DNA of 64,000 nucleotides, from assembly GCF_016808335.1 (NCBI RefSeq), contig NC_053148.1:12815433-12879432 (forward strand), read 5' to 3'. Both the position numbers and the translations under genes were made by a program. This document shows, one piece after another, positions 10,569 to 23,254 of this stretch; position 1 is the first letter of the stretch; each line of letters starts with the position of its first letter. The notes under the pieces were generated by a model that was not told the origin of the DNA, searched no databases, and saw only the letters and a list, made by a program, of their open reading frames with translations. The stretch comes from Panicum virgatum. Its lineage: Eukaryota > Streptophyta > Magnoliopsida > Poales > Poaceae.

Positions 10569-11036
10569 CTTTCTTGTCTTATGCAACAGAACAGAGAGCC
10601 TTGGTTTGCGCTGTTCTGTTCTAATTAAGCAGATGAACTGGATGACACCGGCGAAGGGGATAATTCCTCTCCCCACGAGGGCGTTATGGCGCTGCTCTGA
10701 CCAGGCGGAGGTACCGGACGAGGACCAGACTGGTGAAGGCAGATGGCCAGATGCTGCCAACAGTTATCATTTTTTTTTTTTGCGGATACCATTCAGAACT
10801 TGTTCAGTATTCACACTGTGTAATTTTTATGAGCGCAATAGGATCTAGGGATTCAGCTTTATACATGGACTATTCTGCACGAACTAACTTCTCAATGTCC
10901 TTTAGCTACAAAAATGAAGGTTAAGAGTTGCAGTGCTACATCTCCCTCTTTGAACGAACTAAAGTGCATATCTAAAAAAGGATTGGTTATAGCTGAAGAG
11001 CATCACTCTCTGATTTAGTGCGGGTAAAAAAAATTG
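10569..11036. other. Spacer between LTR element and tRNA gene
   Basis: I see no gene in this 470-bp stretch. It contains the target duplication of the LTR element at its left edge and the tRNA terminator at its right edge. Confidence 0.5.
11026..11033 (-). terminator. Pol III terminator of tRNA-Asp
   Basis: Eight consecutive T on the minus strand begin a few bases after the discriminator base of the tRNA. This is a standard RNA polymerase III stop. Confidence 0.75.
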
Positions 11037-11108
11037 CGCCGTTGCCGGGGATCGAACCCAGGTCGTCCGCGTGACAGGCGAAAATACTCACCACTATACT
11101 ACAACGAT
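11037..11108 (-). tRNA. tRNA-Asp (anticodon GTC)
   Basis: The minus strand folds as a 72-nt cloverleaf with no intron. The D-arm region is TAGTATAGTGGTGAGTAT, the anticodon loop is C-T-G-T-C-A-C, the T arm contains GGTTCGATCCC, and the discriminator base is G. The 5' base is A where nuclear tRNA-Asp has G, giving an A1-C72 mismatch. The top of the anticodon stem is changed to T27-A43 and T28-G42 but still pairs. The A and B box promoters are intact and a T8 terminator follows. It may be a functional but diverged copy or an early pseudogene. Confidence 0.85.
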
Positions 11109-11667
11109 TTATTTGTTGGCTTATTGGTCGGGACAAATAACAACATCTTCATTTGGACGGACATACATAGCTGAACTCTGTTCTCTGGCTGACGCATACG
11201 AATCTCCGTGGCAGACACCTGGTAACCATCAGATTCGAAGAAATCTAGAGCTGACAACACCGTCGGTGCCATCTGCCGTGGAAGCACAGCAAGCGTCCGG
11301 TGTCCGGTGTGCCTTCGTGCTCCCATGTCGATTGTCGAACCAACTGCAGATTCTCATTCCCCGTCGGTATGTCAAACAAAACACCAACGGGATGCCATCG
11401 AAAACAAGTCGGCGACATGGGCAGCATGATCACCACCGTCGATCCCCCTCAACCGCAAGTAACCGCACGACAGGCGACAGCTCCACGTTCATCAAATCAT
11501 CCCTGAAGACCAATAAAAATCGAGCAAATGAAGCGGCCAGAATGAGAGCTGCAACGCAAGCGGCGCAAAAAAGGCTCTGAACTCTTCGTGCAGGGACGCA
11601 GGAACAGGGAGGAGCGAGGAAGAAGACGACGGGACCCGGCGCAGGGCAATACAGCACCGACGCGAGC

Positions 11668-12700
11668 ATGGGCCAGTCTCTGATGAAGCTCTTCTTCGAC
11701 AACTCCTGCCATAAAGAGGTGAAGGTAACAAACACCACTCCTTTGCCATTGCCATTGCTGCAGACGACACCGTGATTAAGCTCTACTTGTGGCTCTGAAT
11801 TCTTTCTCGGTTGTTTTTCTGTTCCTTCCCTTGTCCTGGTGCCAATGTAGGTTGTGATGCTCGGTCTGGACGCCGCCGGCAAGACGACGATCCTGTACCG
11901 GCTGCACGTCGGCGAAGTGTTGTCGACGGTGCCGACGATCGGTAGATTGCTGTAGCTAGATACCGGGAGCGACGCTGCGAGCATGGAGATTGGACAGGCG
12001 TTGCGAGTTGACGCAAATGTTGGTTGCTCGATCCCTGCAGGTTTCAACGTGGAGAAAGTGGAGCACAAGAACGTGGCCTTCACGGTCTGGGACGTGGGAG
12101 GGCAGGACAAGCTGCGGCCGCTCTGGAGGCAGTACCTGAGCAACTCGGACGCCTTGGTATCGTCTGAATTCAGAGCCTGCCATCAGTGCTGCCTGCTTGC
12201 GAACTCTGAACGAGACACGATGTGCCGTGCCGTGCTGAAGATTTTTCACCCCATTTGCGGTGCAGATATACGTGGTCGACTCGATGGACAGGGACCGGAT
12301 TGGGGCGGCCAGGGAGGAGTTCCTGGCCATCGTCAAGGACCCGCTCATGCTCAACAGCGTCATCCTGGTGCCCGCCAACAAGTAGGACATGGTAACTGGC
12401 GATCCAATCCGACCTAACCGAGGCACAGAAGACAGAACACGTTGATAGCTATCCAGCTCTCATCTCTGAATCAGACTCTGAATTTCTTTTTCCCCTTTCT
12501 TCTTTCTGTTCTGCGCGCAGAAGGGGGCGATGAAACCGGCGGAAGTGGGGCAGCGGCTGGGCCTGTACGACCTCAGGAACCGGACGTCGCGCGTGGTGGG
12601 GGCCTGCGCGCTCACCGGCGAGGGCCTGCACGAGGGGCTCGGCTGGCTGGCGGCGACGCTCAAGGACGCGCACGCCTGGGGAAGCGCCGTCCGCTTCTAG
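11668..12700 (+). pseudogene. ARF-family small GTPase (class-B-like) with premature stop
   Basis: Five exons (11668-11724, 11851-11941, 12041-12156, 12266-12391, 12521-12700), all with GT-AG introns, join in frame. They encode MGQSLMKLFFDN (Gly2 myristoylation site), [11 protein letters not shown] (P-loop), VPTIGFNVE (switch I), [13 protein letters not shown] (switch II), IYVVDS and PANK, then a stop, then GAMKPAEVGQRLGLYDLRNR and a CALTGEGL (guanine SAK-like) segment to a final TAG. ARF GTPases recruit coat proteins at Golgi and endosome membranes. The family's NKQD base-recognition motif should follow ILVPA. Here the Gln codon CAG is TAG at 12383-12385, truncating the protein before Asp of NKxD and losing nucleotide specificity. 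Everything else looks intact, so the lesion is young, or a sequencing error is possible. Confidence 0.85.
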
Positions 12701-13045
12701 CTCTTGGCTTTTTGCCAATAGCAGCTGCGTTGCCGTGCAGAGGATCGAATGCTGATTCGAACTGATTTTGCTCACTTGTGTTCCTGTTTAATTGACAGGA
12801 GAATTGCCCATTTTATCGAGCATATCTGCTATTTTTTCTAAAGGAAAAAAAGGGAATGATTTGGCTGCTCGTGTGATTGCAACTTTGCAAGATTGTCGGC
12901 AGGGGCCTGATTACATGGACGGCATCTAAGTCGGGTCTTTGTCTGGACTTTGGATAAACATATTTCCTCCCAATCCGTGTATGGATTGGAGAAAATGAAC
13001 TAAATTTCCACCTCAATCCCTTCCAATACCTATGGATTGAAGGGG

Positions 13046-13104
<59 letters not shown>

Positions 13105-13539
13105 ATCAAAAAGGCCTCAGTGAGGAACGGTGACCAGGCACCCGAGGATTGGGTTCCTCGACAGCACCAGATTTAATTGAACAGAATATTTAGATGCGAT
13201 AAAGTGAAGAAACAAAGCATCAGCCTAAAGACAATCATATTCCAAACATACACATTCATTTAAGCAAAGCACGCTATCGCAGCAACAGCAGCCCGGCAAC
13301 ATCACAATAGTACCTTCCGTGTAACCAAATCGTAATTGTTTTGCACAACCGTCACTGAAAGACAACAATACAGTACAGTACAAGCCTTAAGCATCGTCAA
13401 TTCGAAAACATGTCTGGGAACATAAACCCGGGATGTTGTTACGCTATGAAATAACAGAAAGCGGGAATAAGGCCCAGCTTCCTCCTGAATCTGAACCGAC
13501 TATGCTTCATGTGCTGACAACTCTATGGAGACCTGAGAA
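12701..13539. other. Spacer with MITE-like remnant and microsatellite
   Basis: No gene is seen. Around 12930-13050 a short stretch (repeated TGGATTGGAG / TGGATTGAAGG) resembles the ends of a fold-back grass MITE. It runs into a (TA)n tract at about 13049-13106. Confidence 0.4.
13049..13106. repeat. (TA)n microsatellite
   Basis: About 58 bases of almost perfect TA dinucleotides with one interruption. Length is likely polymorphic. Confidence 0.9.
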
Positions 13540-16500
13540 TCAAAAATAAGGTCTGCGAGGGCGGCGGAATCTGGGGAATCTCCTGCATCAACAAAATAAA
13601 CGGGGATGTTAGAAAAGGGAGGATCGAAATCAGTATCTTCTTGTTTCAGACAGTCTACATGCCATGAAGCTGAATAAACAGTTAACAACTCACCCATAGC
13701 CATAAGGACTATAACCATATGGCCTCATGTAGGGGTGGCCATGGTAGGGATTGAAACCTCGGCCGCGGGGCTGCTTCATCCCAGGAACATTAGTCCTCTT
13801 TGGTGCCACCTGATGAGAAAAAAAAGGTACTAACGTCAATATGCAAATGTCAATGGAGTAAAAAATGTAAATAGATTGTTAGCTGTGTACTTAGTGAAAG
13901 CAAGAAGCACCAAGATTCGCACCTTGAGTTGGCGGCCATGCAACTCTGACTCGTTCAGCTTAATAGCTTCCTGAACAGCTTCAACTTCAACAAATTCCAC
14001 ATAAGCAAAACCTTTAGGCTGCCCAAACTTGTCAGTCAGTATTGTCACTCTGTTGACAGTTCCGCAAGAATTGAAGTGCTGCTGTACTTCTTCTGGAGTG
14101 CATGCATAGTCAACCTGCACTTGTGATTGCACCCAAAGTGAGTGGATTTGTATTGCCAGTTCGCCACACTTCAATAATCAATCAGCTGAAGACAACCATG
14201 CAACTGAAATAAGACAACACTGAATCTAGATTTTTGCAGACATTAAATAATTCATGTGAAGCATCTACAAAGTCACTCATAACATTCTTACATTCATAAG
14301 TTGTCACTGTTCTAAACGAAAATAGTACATGAGTCACGAGTCAGCTATTCCAAAATATCATATGAGAGATGCTGCACCAGAACTAACTCAAAATTGTCCA
14401 GGTGTCACTTTGATTCTTGAAAATCATTCCTATAAACTCCATCTGGGTCAACCTACAGTTTGGTGACAAAAAGTGATGTTTATCCCTACCAAGTCCCAAA
14501 ACTGATTAAATGATGCTCTAAGGTGGTTAGAAAGTTAGTTAACAAAATGAATCCCACATCGCCACTGCACAACAAACCAAATCGCAGACATCAAAATTGC
14601 TTATTAAATTTGAGGGCAACTATTTCAACTATACAGAACATCTACTTTGCATCAGCCAGCATATGGCTGAATGAATGAATGCAACTTGCCAGAAACATGT
14701 GCATAATGCTTTACCTCGAAAAGAAACATGTATTTATGCTATACCAGGAGATTCACTAATTACATAGTTGAAGGCCCTGAGAATGATAAACCTAGGCTGT
14801 ACATGCATAATAAAACAAACTAAATTACAAACCCCCAGTTGCATATAGTCCACAAACATAATATCTAATGACAACAAAGACAAAAGAGTCCATTACTAGC
14901 ACCAGTCCATAGTAAACACTTACCTATATGAATATCTTCCTAAAACATGATATTTTTTTATGAAACGAAATGGAGTGTGAGCTTTAGTGAGAGGTTTCTA
15001 GGATATAATTTGTCTATAATTTGTCAAACTATGAAACCTTCAATCAGGAGAAGTTCTCTTCAGGGACGCATGACATACAGACATCTATCGTGAAGCACTG
15101 GGGCTTTAGCTTAAGCTTATTATAATATGATTTGGCATCCTGCTACGTTTACTGTTTATACAATGCCATGTAGCCATGAAGACATGCCAAAAAAGACACA
15201 AAAATACGGTTGGGTTGTTGAGAAGAACAGTGTTCAGAGATCACACAAAGCAAACTAATGGATAGAAGTTGTCTTCTTTTAAAGATGGATTCAGAAGTGC
15301 CGAAAAGAATGTTTCAGTATGAAAGAGGAGAAAACACATACAAAATAGCAGAAGAAACATCAAGAGTAAAATCCCAACAGGCAAAATATCAATAGAAGCA
15401 TACAATGATTACAGTATACTCAGCATAAATGTGAGGTCAAACTTACATGTCATGCCTATGAACCGTGCCAGTAAATGGCTAATGATATCACGCCACATCA
15501 GTACCAGGAATGTGCCTGACATGTTCTCTGCTGGCTACCTTGGGGGATAATTCCTAGTCTATGATATCATTTTTCCTCTCTATCTTTTCTTTTTTTCTAT
15601 ACTTTTTTCTTTACTTTTTTCAAATCATTTTTCTGATTTTCCCCATTTTTCTTTTCTTTTTTCAAGAATTTCTTTTTATTTTTCCTCTTTTTCTTCCCCC
15701 GATTAAGCTAACACTAGAACTTGTGCCGAGATTCAACCAGATGCCAAAACTTTGATTGAAAGGCTTGATGACAGCAGACTATCCTGCGACCATTGCCATT
15801 GCACAATCAATGCAACAGAGAAAAAAAGGAAATAGATAAAGATAAAGGAGACAAATTTATGATTTGTATCATTAACATACAGTAAGACAGACAGTCCTGT
15901 TGTTCAATGAAATGGAACTTTGCAGCAGGAACTAAAAATAATATAACCCTCACATCGAAATAAGACTTCTAATGGAGCCTGCCCACAGAGACATACTCTA
16001 TACTGAAAGTGATTAAAAACAAATACAAAAACAAGAAAATCATTATTAAAACCCAAATATTATATTTTTAAATAGTCAGCACATGAATATCAATTTTATA
16101 TCTTTATTTCGAAAAAACATATTCTGGTAACGAGGACCAAAACGTGAATCGTCAGAGATACGCAAAGCCATAGGTATAAAATATTGAATTGTACATTAGT
16201 CCTCTTAAATTATATAGAGGGAAGAGAGATAAAACTTACATTTCCAACGAATACTGACCGAGCATCCATCTCCTCTTTGTTTTCAGATGTGGTTGCATTA
16301 GGATCTACACCTACAGAAAAAGAACAATCATTGTCTGTGAGAACTAAGGAATTAATGTCTATATATTTATCTTATTACAAAATGCAACAAACAAATGCTA
16401 AGGGCCTGTTTGGGTAGGGGATGATTGGGATCCAAATACATAGGGTTACTAAATCCAAAAGTTTACGACCAATTGCACATATGTTCGTATTCCAAACATG

Positions 16501-17538
16501 CCCTTGTGTATGGACAAACTCCAAAGGTGCTAAAACAGAAAGCTGAGGTTATTGCAATGGAAAATAGAGGGGATACCAAATACAAAGTAATCTCGGAATT
16601 TCATCATCATGATGAGCCTTCTAGACCCTAAGTGACAAGGAGACCATGATAACAGAGTGGGGTTGACAAACATGATGGGAAACAGAGATGTATGTCACAA
16701 TCACCCATCTCACACCGAGCCTATTAAACACAAAACTACCCAACCAATAATTTCACCTGGTAACATTATGTGCTCACATCCATGCAGAAACCAGAACAAT
16801 CAACCTAAACAACAATCACATGGCTTCTAAAACAACCAGCAGATTCCCAAGTACTGATAATCAGATACAAGTTAATATCACAGCCCACCCTACTATAGAT
16901 AAGCAGTAAAACCATGAAGCAACGAGAACGACCACACCACATCATAATACCATGTACAAGCAGCAATAAAACCGACCACAGTCCACACCATGTGTCCACG
17001 TCACATCACTTCTAACTCAACCTGCCAATTCCCAACTACTGATAAGGAGATACAAGTTAAGACAAATTTCCCAACCACCCTGCATTACTGCCATTGTCCG
17101 CACATCAACGAAAACAAGCAGCCCAGAGCATCAAATTGCTACCTAGTCCCAGTTGAACCAGCTAATTCGCAACTACAAACAAGTATATGCAAGGCAACAA
17201 CCCTACTTCAGATGCGGATCTTGCCACTTCAAGAGGAAAAGTAGCGCACACGGGGAGGGAGGGGTCCCGAACCTTGCATCTCCTTGGCGACCTTGGCCTG
17301 CATCTCGCGGAGCGCGGCTGCCTCCTCTTCCATCTCCTTGAGGCGGCGCTTCATCTCGTCGAGCTCCTGCAGCTGCGCACGCGAGCACGGGTCAGCACAG
17401 CAGCTAGGGTTTGGGCGGCGGGGTCGAAAGGGTGCGGAGCGGGACCTTGGCGGCGTCGTCGCCGGCCCCGGACATGTCGACGTCCTCGCCGTCGACGGGG
17501 ATCTCCTGGCCGTACACCTCGTGCTCCTCGTCCTCCAT
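13540..17538 (-). CDS. Nuclear poly(A)-binding protein (PABPN/PABN type)
   Basis: Six minus-strand exons (17446-17538, 17273-17372, 16240-16310, 13923-14114, 13694-13809, 13540-13582) join in frame to 204 residues. The order is an acidic N-terminus ([10 protein letters not shown]), a coiled coil at about 32-64 ([20 protein letters not shown]), a single RRM at about 82-155 with RNP2 VFVGNV across an exon junction and RNP1 KGFAYVEF at 122-129, and an Arg/Gly/Tyr-rich tail ending in [15 protein letters not shown] binds growing poly(A) tails in nuclear speckles and stimulates poly(A) polymerase. In plants it also shapes poly(A)-site choice. The second exon could start six bases later (two adjacent AG), dropping L-Q. 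The largest intron (14115-16239) carries a long polypurine tract in the sense direction. Confidence 0.9.
15569..15700. repeat. Polypyrimidine/polypurine low-complexity tract
   Basis: About 130 bases of almost pure C/T on the plus strand (purines in the sense of the PABPN gene), inside its third intron. The ORF across it is an artefact of low complexity. Confidence 0.8.
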
Positions 17539-17853
17539 GGCCGTCCGCGCCGGCGTGCGAACTCGGCTGCTAGACGAGACCTCTTCTGATGCGGTCCGGT
17601 TCGCCCCAATCCGGTTTCAGGAGGGGGATGGATGGGACTATGGGAGGACTCGGTGGAGGCGGGGATTAGCCGATTAGGGAAAGAGTCGGGTCCTCGCGGG
17701 CTATATAGGCGCGGCGGGAGCGTGTCGGACCAAAGGATGGACATGGACTGGCTTGGCCTGCTGGGGTGTGGTTTGGGCTAAGTAGGCCCATCACGTTACT
17801 TTTCTCAATCTTTTTTTTTTGTGAGGGTTTCTTTTCTTCGGTGCCCCAGCCTA

Positions 17854-17943
17854 GCATTGTACTATAGATGTCCATTTGGGCTGCAGCCCGCAAGCCCGAC
17901 ACGAAGCACGAAATTTTGGCCTGGCCCAAACCCGGCACGGTTC
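17854..17943. repeat. Fragment of a GC-rich dispersed repeat, cut by the Gypsy insertion
   Basis: The sequence TATAGATGTCCATTTGGGCT followed by CCCG/GCACGA-rich text has an inverted relative at about 34570-34800 (GAATGGCCATCTATA on the plus strand). It stops exactly at the 5' LTR beginning at 17944, suggesting that the retrotransposon inserted into this repeat. Confidence 0.4.
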
Positions 17944-18967
17944 TGTTGACACCAGATTTTGGCATGTGTCAAGGAGGCGTGTTGTGAAGGAGAAAGGGTT
18001 CTGCGTTGTCCGATCGGTAGATTTGGGAGGATGATCGTATGCCACGGTCAAAGATCTTGCTGACCGAAGGAGAAGGAGTTGACCAGATATTTTGGCTTCG
18101 GTTTAGCAAGGGTTATTTTATTTTTAGAAGTAGTTTTTATTTCTTAGAATAGAATCGTATTTTGCCGTAATCGGCTCGGATTGTGTTAGCGCGGGGTATA
18201 AATATGAGCCCTCGGACTATTGTAAAGATTGATACACATCTAAACAAACAAACTTTACTACTTGCAATTTACTTTCTCGTTGGCGACATCGCCATTCCTT
18301 TTTCTTTTCGGCGAGTTCTTTCGAGCTGATCAAGGACGTCTCACATTCGAGTGTCTTGATTTGCTGGTAAGTTTTTGTTTACCGAGTAAATCTGAGCTTT
18401 AGCTTCCGGGCGCATCGCTGTCGCTTCGTTCAGATCTATTTAAAATTTACCGAATTTATCTAAGCTTTGATCTAGGGCGCATTGCTGTTTTCTCGTTTAG
18501 ATTAATTCACAAACTACCCGGCTTAGTGATCTGTTTAATCGGCTGTAAACTCCTTGTTTACCATGATAAACCCTGTAAAGCCGATTAGATTGAATCATAA
18601 GCTTAACTTTGATCAGATCCATACATTCGTGAGTTTGTACATTATTACTCGGCACGTGTCGGCTTTAGATCTAGCCGTCTAGCTGTTTATCGGCATCGGC
18701 AGCTCATTGCCGATCCCTTATAGATCGCTTTTATTACACGCTCATCATACCCGATCTTTTGTCGTCTTCTGTATCGGCAGGACCTTGCCGATACCCACGT
18801 AAGAGTGATTCGGAAATCCAGCCGATACACTCTTAAATTTGACGGTTTGTTGTTTCCTTATCAATTTACAGGTCAAATTGACTGGCACGCCTTGGTTCAA
18901 ATCAAGTGCAGTCCGGGCTTGGCGTACGGGGCTCCTGGGTTTGGTGTGTGATCATCTCGCGTCAACA
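17944..18967 (+). repeat. 5' LTR of the outer Gypsy element
   Basis: 1,024 bp, bounded by the 7-bp inverted ends TGTTGAC and GTCAACA. It contains a TATA box (GTATAAATATG near 18195) and recurrent CGGCATCGGCAG/GCCGAT text. It matches 29595-30610 along its whole length with scattered substitutions. Confidence 0.9.
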
Positions 18968-19005
18968 CATCTTTTGGCACGCTTGGTGGGACAAGAAACA
19001 TCAAG

Positions 19006-21370
19006 ATGTCAGAGAAGGCAGAGGTTTCTGAATAGAACCCGATCCCGATCGATAAGGAGAAGTTGAAGGAAGAACACAAGGCAGAACTTAAAGCAATCAC
19101 AGATATTTTTGAGCAGCAGTGCCTTTTGTCCTTCAGCACCAACAGAAGTGGGGAAGTAATCAAGAAATTCAATTTTCCCACTTTTTGTATCATATGAAGA
19201 ATCACAGAAGGAGGACAGGATGATACATCAGATGAATCAGACGATTGGATATGCTTTTGTAAATCATGCTCCGATCATGGCCAACCACGTTCACAACGCT
19301 GTGCTCAAGACGCTACAAGATAGGGGAACACCTGGCTTTGTGGGACCGGCTTATGATCAGGCTAGTCATATGGTCTTTTCTCCTATTGGATCGGCTATTG
19401 GCACTTCACAAATTCATCCTCAAGCGTGTGCGGATGAGAGTGTCATAGATGCACAGCTGATTAGTACTGTAGCGTCAACTCAGATTCCTCCAGTGTACAC
19501 CAATTCTACGCCAATGACTACATATGCACAGGGGAGCTTTATGCCAGGATACCCAGCTGGTTGGGATCCGGTCTTGGTATGCCTCCAGAATTTATGATTT
19601 CGTCTCCAACAGGGCAACCAAGCACATCGGCTTCTCAGCCGATGAATCAGCAAGTCAATGCGTCGGCTGCACAGCCGACTCAACCTCAAGATACAGCACC
19701 AGCTTCACAACCAGCGGTTACACCTACGTCAGTACCTTCGCTAGCAAGCCCAAGCAACGTGTCAGCCCCATGGCCGATACCTCAACAACAGAATCTGGTG
19801 ATGATGCTGCAGCCCAAGTCTCCTACAGAAGTCCTGGCAAATAGAGTTCCTCATGCCAATGGAGTCACCTGGGTTTTTCAAAATCTTGCGACTGGTTTTG
19901 TGCGTCACGTTAACGTGCCTCTTGTAGCACAGCAACAACCTAATCAGAAGACAGCGCAGAACAATCATGGTAATGAGATGGTGCTCTACCAATCACCATC
20001 CAATCAACCCCCTCAGCAAGTCACACAAACTGCATCGGCTGCACAGCCGATGGCCACACCAAATGTCCAGCCAGCATCGGTAGCCTTGCCGTTGATTCTA
20101 CCAGCACCACAGGCAGCATTAGCTAGTAGTCAGCAGATCGACTGGGCATCCAAGATTGCTGAGGTGATGAGAGATCAATTCGGTTTGAAGCCAAAGCAGC
20201 AGAACCTGATGTACAGAACTCCGTATCCAGCTGCTTATGATCAGTTGCCATTGCCCCACAAGTACAAGCTTCCAGATTTCACCAAGTTTTCTGGACAGGG
20301 GGAAGTCTCCACAGTTGAACACATCAATAGATTCATCGTACAATGTGGAGAAGCGGCTCAACATGACGCATTAAAAGTGCATTTGTTTTCTATGTCTTTG
20401 TCTGGATCGGCCTTTACATAGTTTACTACGTTGCCAGCCAACTCCATTATATATTGGGCCGATCTGGAAAAGTAGTTCCACCAATTCTTTTACTCTGGTG
20501 TAGAGGAGATGAAGCTGACCGATCCAACCAACCTGAGGCAAAGGAATGATGAATCGGTTGTTGCCTTTATTAAGAGGTTCAGAGATGTCAAGAACCGGTG
20601 CTTTAGTCTAGTTCTATCTGATCAGCATCTTGCAGAGGTTGCCTTTCAAGGACTCCTGCCACACATCAAGGAGAAATATGCTTCTCAGGAGTTCTATAGC
20701 ATCAATCAAATGGCCAACAGGATGACAGGGGAGGCAAGACCTTATGAGCAGAAGAGAAGCAACTTCCAGAAAAAGGTTAATTTTGTTGACTGCTCAGATG
20801 CTTCTGACTCAGATGATGATCGGATGGTGGGATCGGCTGAATGAGTTCAGAAAAATAAGAAGCCAATTTCATGTCCTTTCGGTAACAAAGAACCCGAGAA
20901 GTATGGGTTCGATATTACCAAGGCTGACAAGATCTTCGACCTGTTGCTGTCAGAGGGGCAGATCAAGCTGAAACCATATCATACAATCCTGACAGATCAA
21001 GAGTTGAAGAATATCAAGTACTGCAAGTGGCACAATACAACATCTCATGACACCAATGAGTGCAAGGTGTTTCGCCAGCAGATACAATCGGCTATAGAAC
21101 AGGGTAAGCTCAAGTTTGAAACACCCAAAAAGGCTGATGAAGATTGATGGGCATCCGTTTCTAGCAAACATGGTAGATGTTGAAAAAAAGAGAAATGCAT
21201 TACAAACAAAGGTACTCACATCGCAATCGGCCAAGGAGACTGGTGCTGTTGATAACAAAGCACAGATAACGGTCGATGAAGCTAAAGGCAAAGAGCCGCA
21301 ACAGAAAGAAGAATCAGCGGCACCAAAGAAGAAGGTCACGTCCCAGATGCTACTGAACAAATTCTAGCGT
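19006..21370 (+). pseudogene. Degenerate Gypsy gag of the outer element
   Basis: The start MSEKAEVSE is cut by a stop. Then come open segments at 19220-19560, 19561-20418, 20509-20841 and 20944-21144, separated by a frameshift near 19560 and stops at 20419-20421 and 20475-20477. A Retrotrans_gag domain is recognisable: HKYKLPDFTKFSGQG, VEHINRFIVQCGEA, LFSMSLSGSAFT, then NDESVVAFIKRFRDVKNRC and YCKWHN..SHDTNEC. The N-terminal third is rich in Gln, Pro and Ala. It encodes the structural capsid polyprotein and cannot be translated intact. Confidence 0.8.
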
Positions 21371-21619
21371 GATCAAAAGAGAAGACAGTACAGGGAAGAG
21401 TCTGCACGACGACACGAAGGGCATTGGAGATGCCCTTTCTTTGTGTACTGTTGGGAAGAAGAGTAAACTCTGCCGACAGTGGATAATTGTCCAGAGTGCA
21501 ACGGTTTCTACCGTGAAGACCGGTCGCACAAGAAGCCACGTTTCGACCAGAGGCCTCGAGGGCCGATTATTAGAGAGAGAAGGGATGATAGACGCGTCTC
21601 TGTATATGATTGGCTAGGG

Positions 21620-23254
21620 TGTCAGACCCGGGACAGCGGGACTGCTTATAGACATAGAATGTTCTAGAGTAAGGGATAGCTCATGGATGTACCTTATCTC
21701 TTTTGTAACTATTCGAATAGGCATATAACTAGCTGCAGTACAAAGGAAACTATCCGATTATGTTGTAGTAGGATTCCAACTGTACTCGGCTAGGACTTTC
21801 TATGTAACCCTGTCCCCCCGGATATATAAGGGCGGGCAGGAACCCCCTCCAAACAATCATCAACACTTAAGGCAATACAAACCACACAGGACGTAGGGTA
21901 TTATGCAAACTCACGGCCCGAATCTGTCTAAATCTTTGTGTTCCTTGTACCATCGAGTTCTAGAGCAGTCGATCCCTACCTACAAACCCTACTGCTAAGG
22001 GTATCCCTGAGCAGGCTTAGCGGTAAACACCGACAGCTGGCGCGCCAACAACGTGCCAGAAGGCACAACCCTCGTTTTCGGTTCTTGGGCATATACGGCT
22101 GACGGAACGGGAGGCTTCTCCAGTCACCTTGTCACGCCTAACTCGCCTAAATCGAAAACCCGCTCCCAACTCGCCGACATCCGCGAGTCTGCGGATCTCG
22201 ACGAGAAAAGAGTTCCACCCGAACTCGACTCGGACAACCAGAAAAACGTGACAACTCAAAACCGAACTCTTGGTTTGGTCGAGTTTGACACAAATTATGA
22301 TTCCGAAAAGCCTCACCTTTCCAAAACTCTTGGAAAATACCTGGCTCATCTCAAGACGATCAAACGCCCTAAGATCAAAAACTCAGAACTACTCGCCGGA
22401 GTGGATCAAGTTTCACGATCGATAGAGGGCTGCATTAAACTTGCAGAAACCGCTCTCAGCCCATCATTGCCATAGCAGAACCCTAAAGCACTAAACCCAC
22501 CGCAGAAGAGGTCGGGCGATATGCTCTCAGGGATCGATCGGGTAAATTCAAAGCTTGCCGACTGCATTAAGGTGGCTGAAAGCACTCTGCAAAACAAAGA
22601 GCAGAAATCGGGAGGAGGAATCTGCGGGGGAGCTGGTGAGACAAACCCCCAGCTTGTTCGGATGGGACCGTCTATCTCCAGGATACCTCAGAGCCCTTCA
22701 CCGAAACCTGCTCACACTCGGACTCCGAAACCAGTCGAGTCCAAATTCGATCAGGACTTTGATTGCTTCATGAACGGTCTCGAAAACTTTGAACCATTCG
22801 ACGATCTCGAAGAATGATCAGACAACATCGAGCTGTTCATGGATGCTATGGCCAGCCTGCCTAAACACGTCGACGCACTTTGCGAACTGGCCAAGCTTAA
22901 AAAGGGAAAAACCAAGGCTCCAGAACAATCCAGCGACTCAATCTATGACAAACCCTGGATCAAGGAGCCTGAGGGGCTGACTCCTACTCAATCATGGCTA
23001 CACTGGATGAACGAGAACGCCCTCCGTGTAGAGATGGGCATACCGCTTCTCGCTCACCCAAAGCATACATACTCAAAAATCGGTGGGCTAACCGACTCCG
23101 AATCCGAGTACTCTTCCGATCCGGAGGATCAGCTGGATAACCTAATCTAGTACAGTAAACAAGTCGAGTCCAACCCGGTTAAGAATCTCAAGTCCGATCA
23201 GGATACCCTACTGCTAAGGGTATCCCTGAGCAGGTTTGGCTGTAAACACCGACA
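21620..23254 (+). mobile_element. Nested, internally deleted Gypsy retrotransposon
   Basis: It starts TGTCAGACCC and ends ACACCGACA, interrupting the outer gag between the codons for Y-D-W-L-G and G-R-I-S-V. The flanking 5-mers TAGGG (21615-21619) and TGGGG (23255-23259) look like a target duplication with one change. The left LTR is 21620-22035 and holds a TATATAAG box. A CTGGCGCGCCAAC primer-binding-type sequence follows at about 22037. The interior (22053-23150) carries a broken ORF with repeats of the pattern (L/M)(A/S)GVDQVSRSIEGCIKLAE / SGIDRVNSKLADCIKVAE, and no pol. Only about 55 bp of the right LTR remain (CCTACTGCTAAGGGTATCCC...). Confidence 0.8.

Noticed and set aside
11071..11580. 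169-codon ORF overlapping the tRNA gene
   Set aside because: It runs across the tRNA on the opposite strand and shows no domain or codon signature; likely chance.
15561..15755. Phe/Leu-rich ORF in the PABPN intron
   Set aside because: It is the translation of a polypyrimidine tract inside an intron of the opposite-strand gene.
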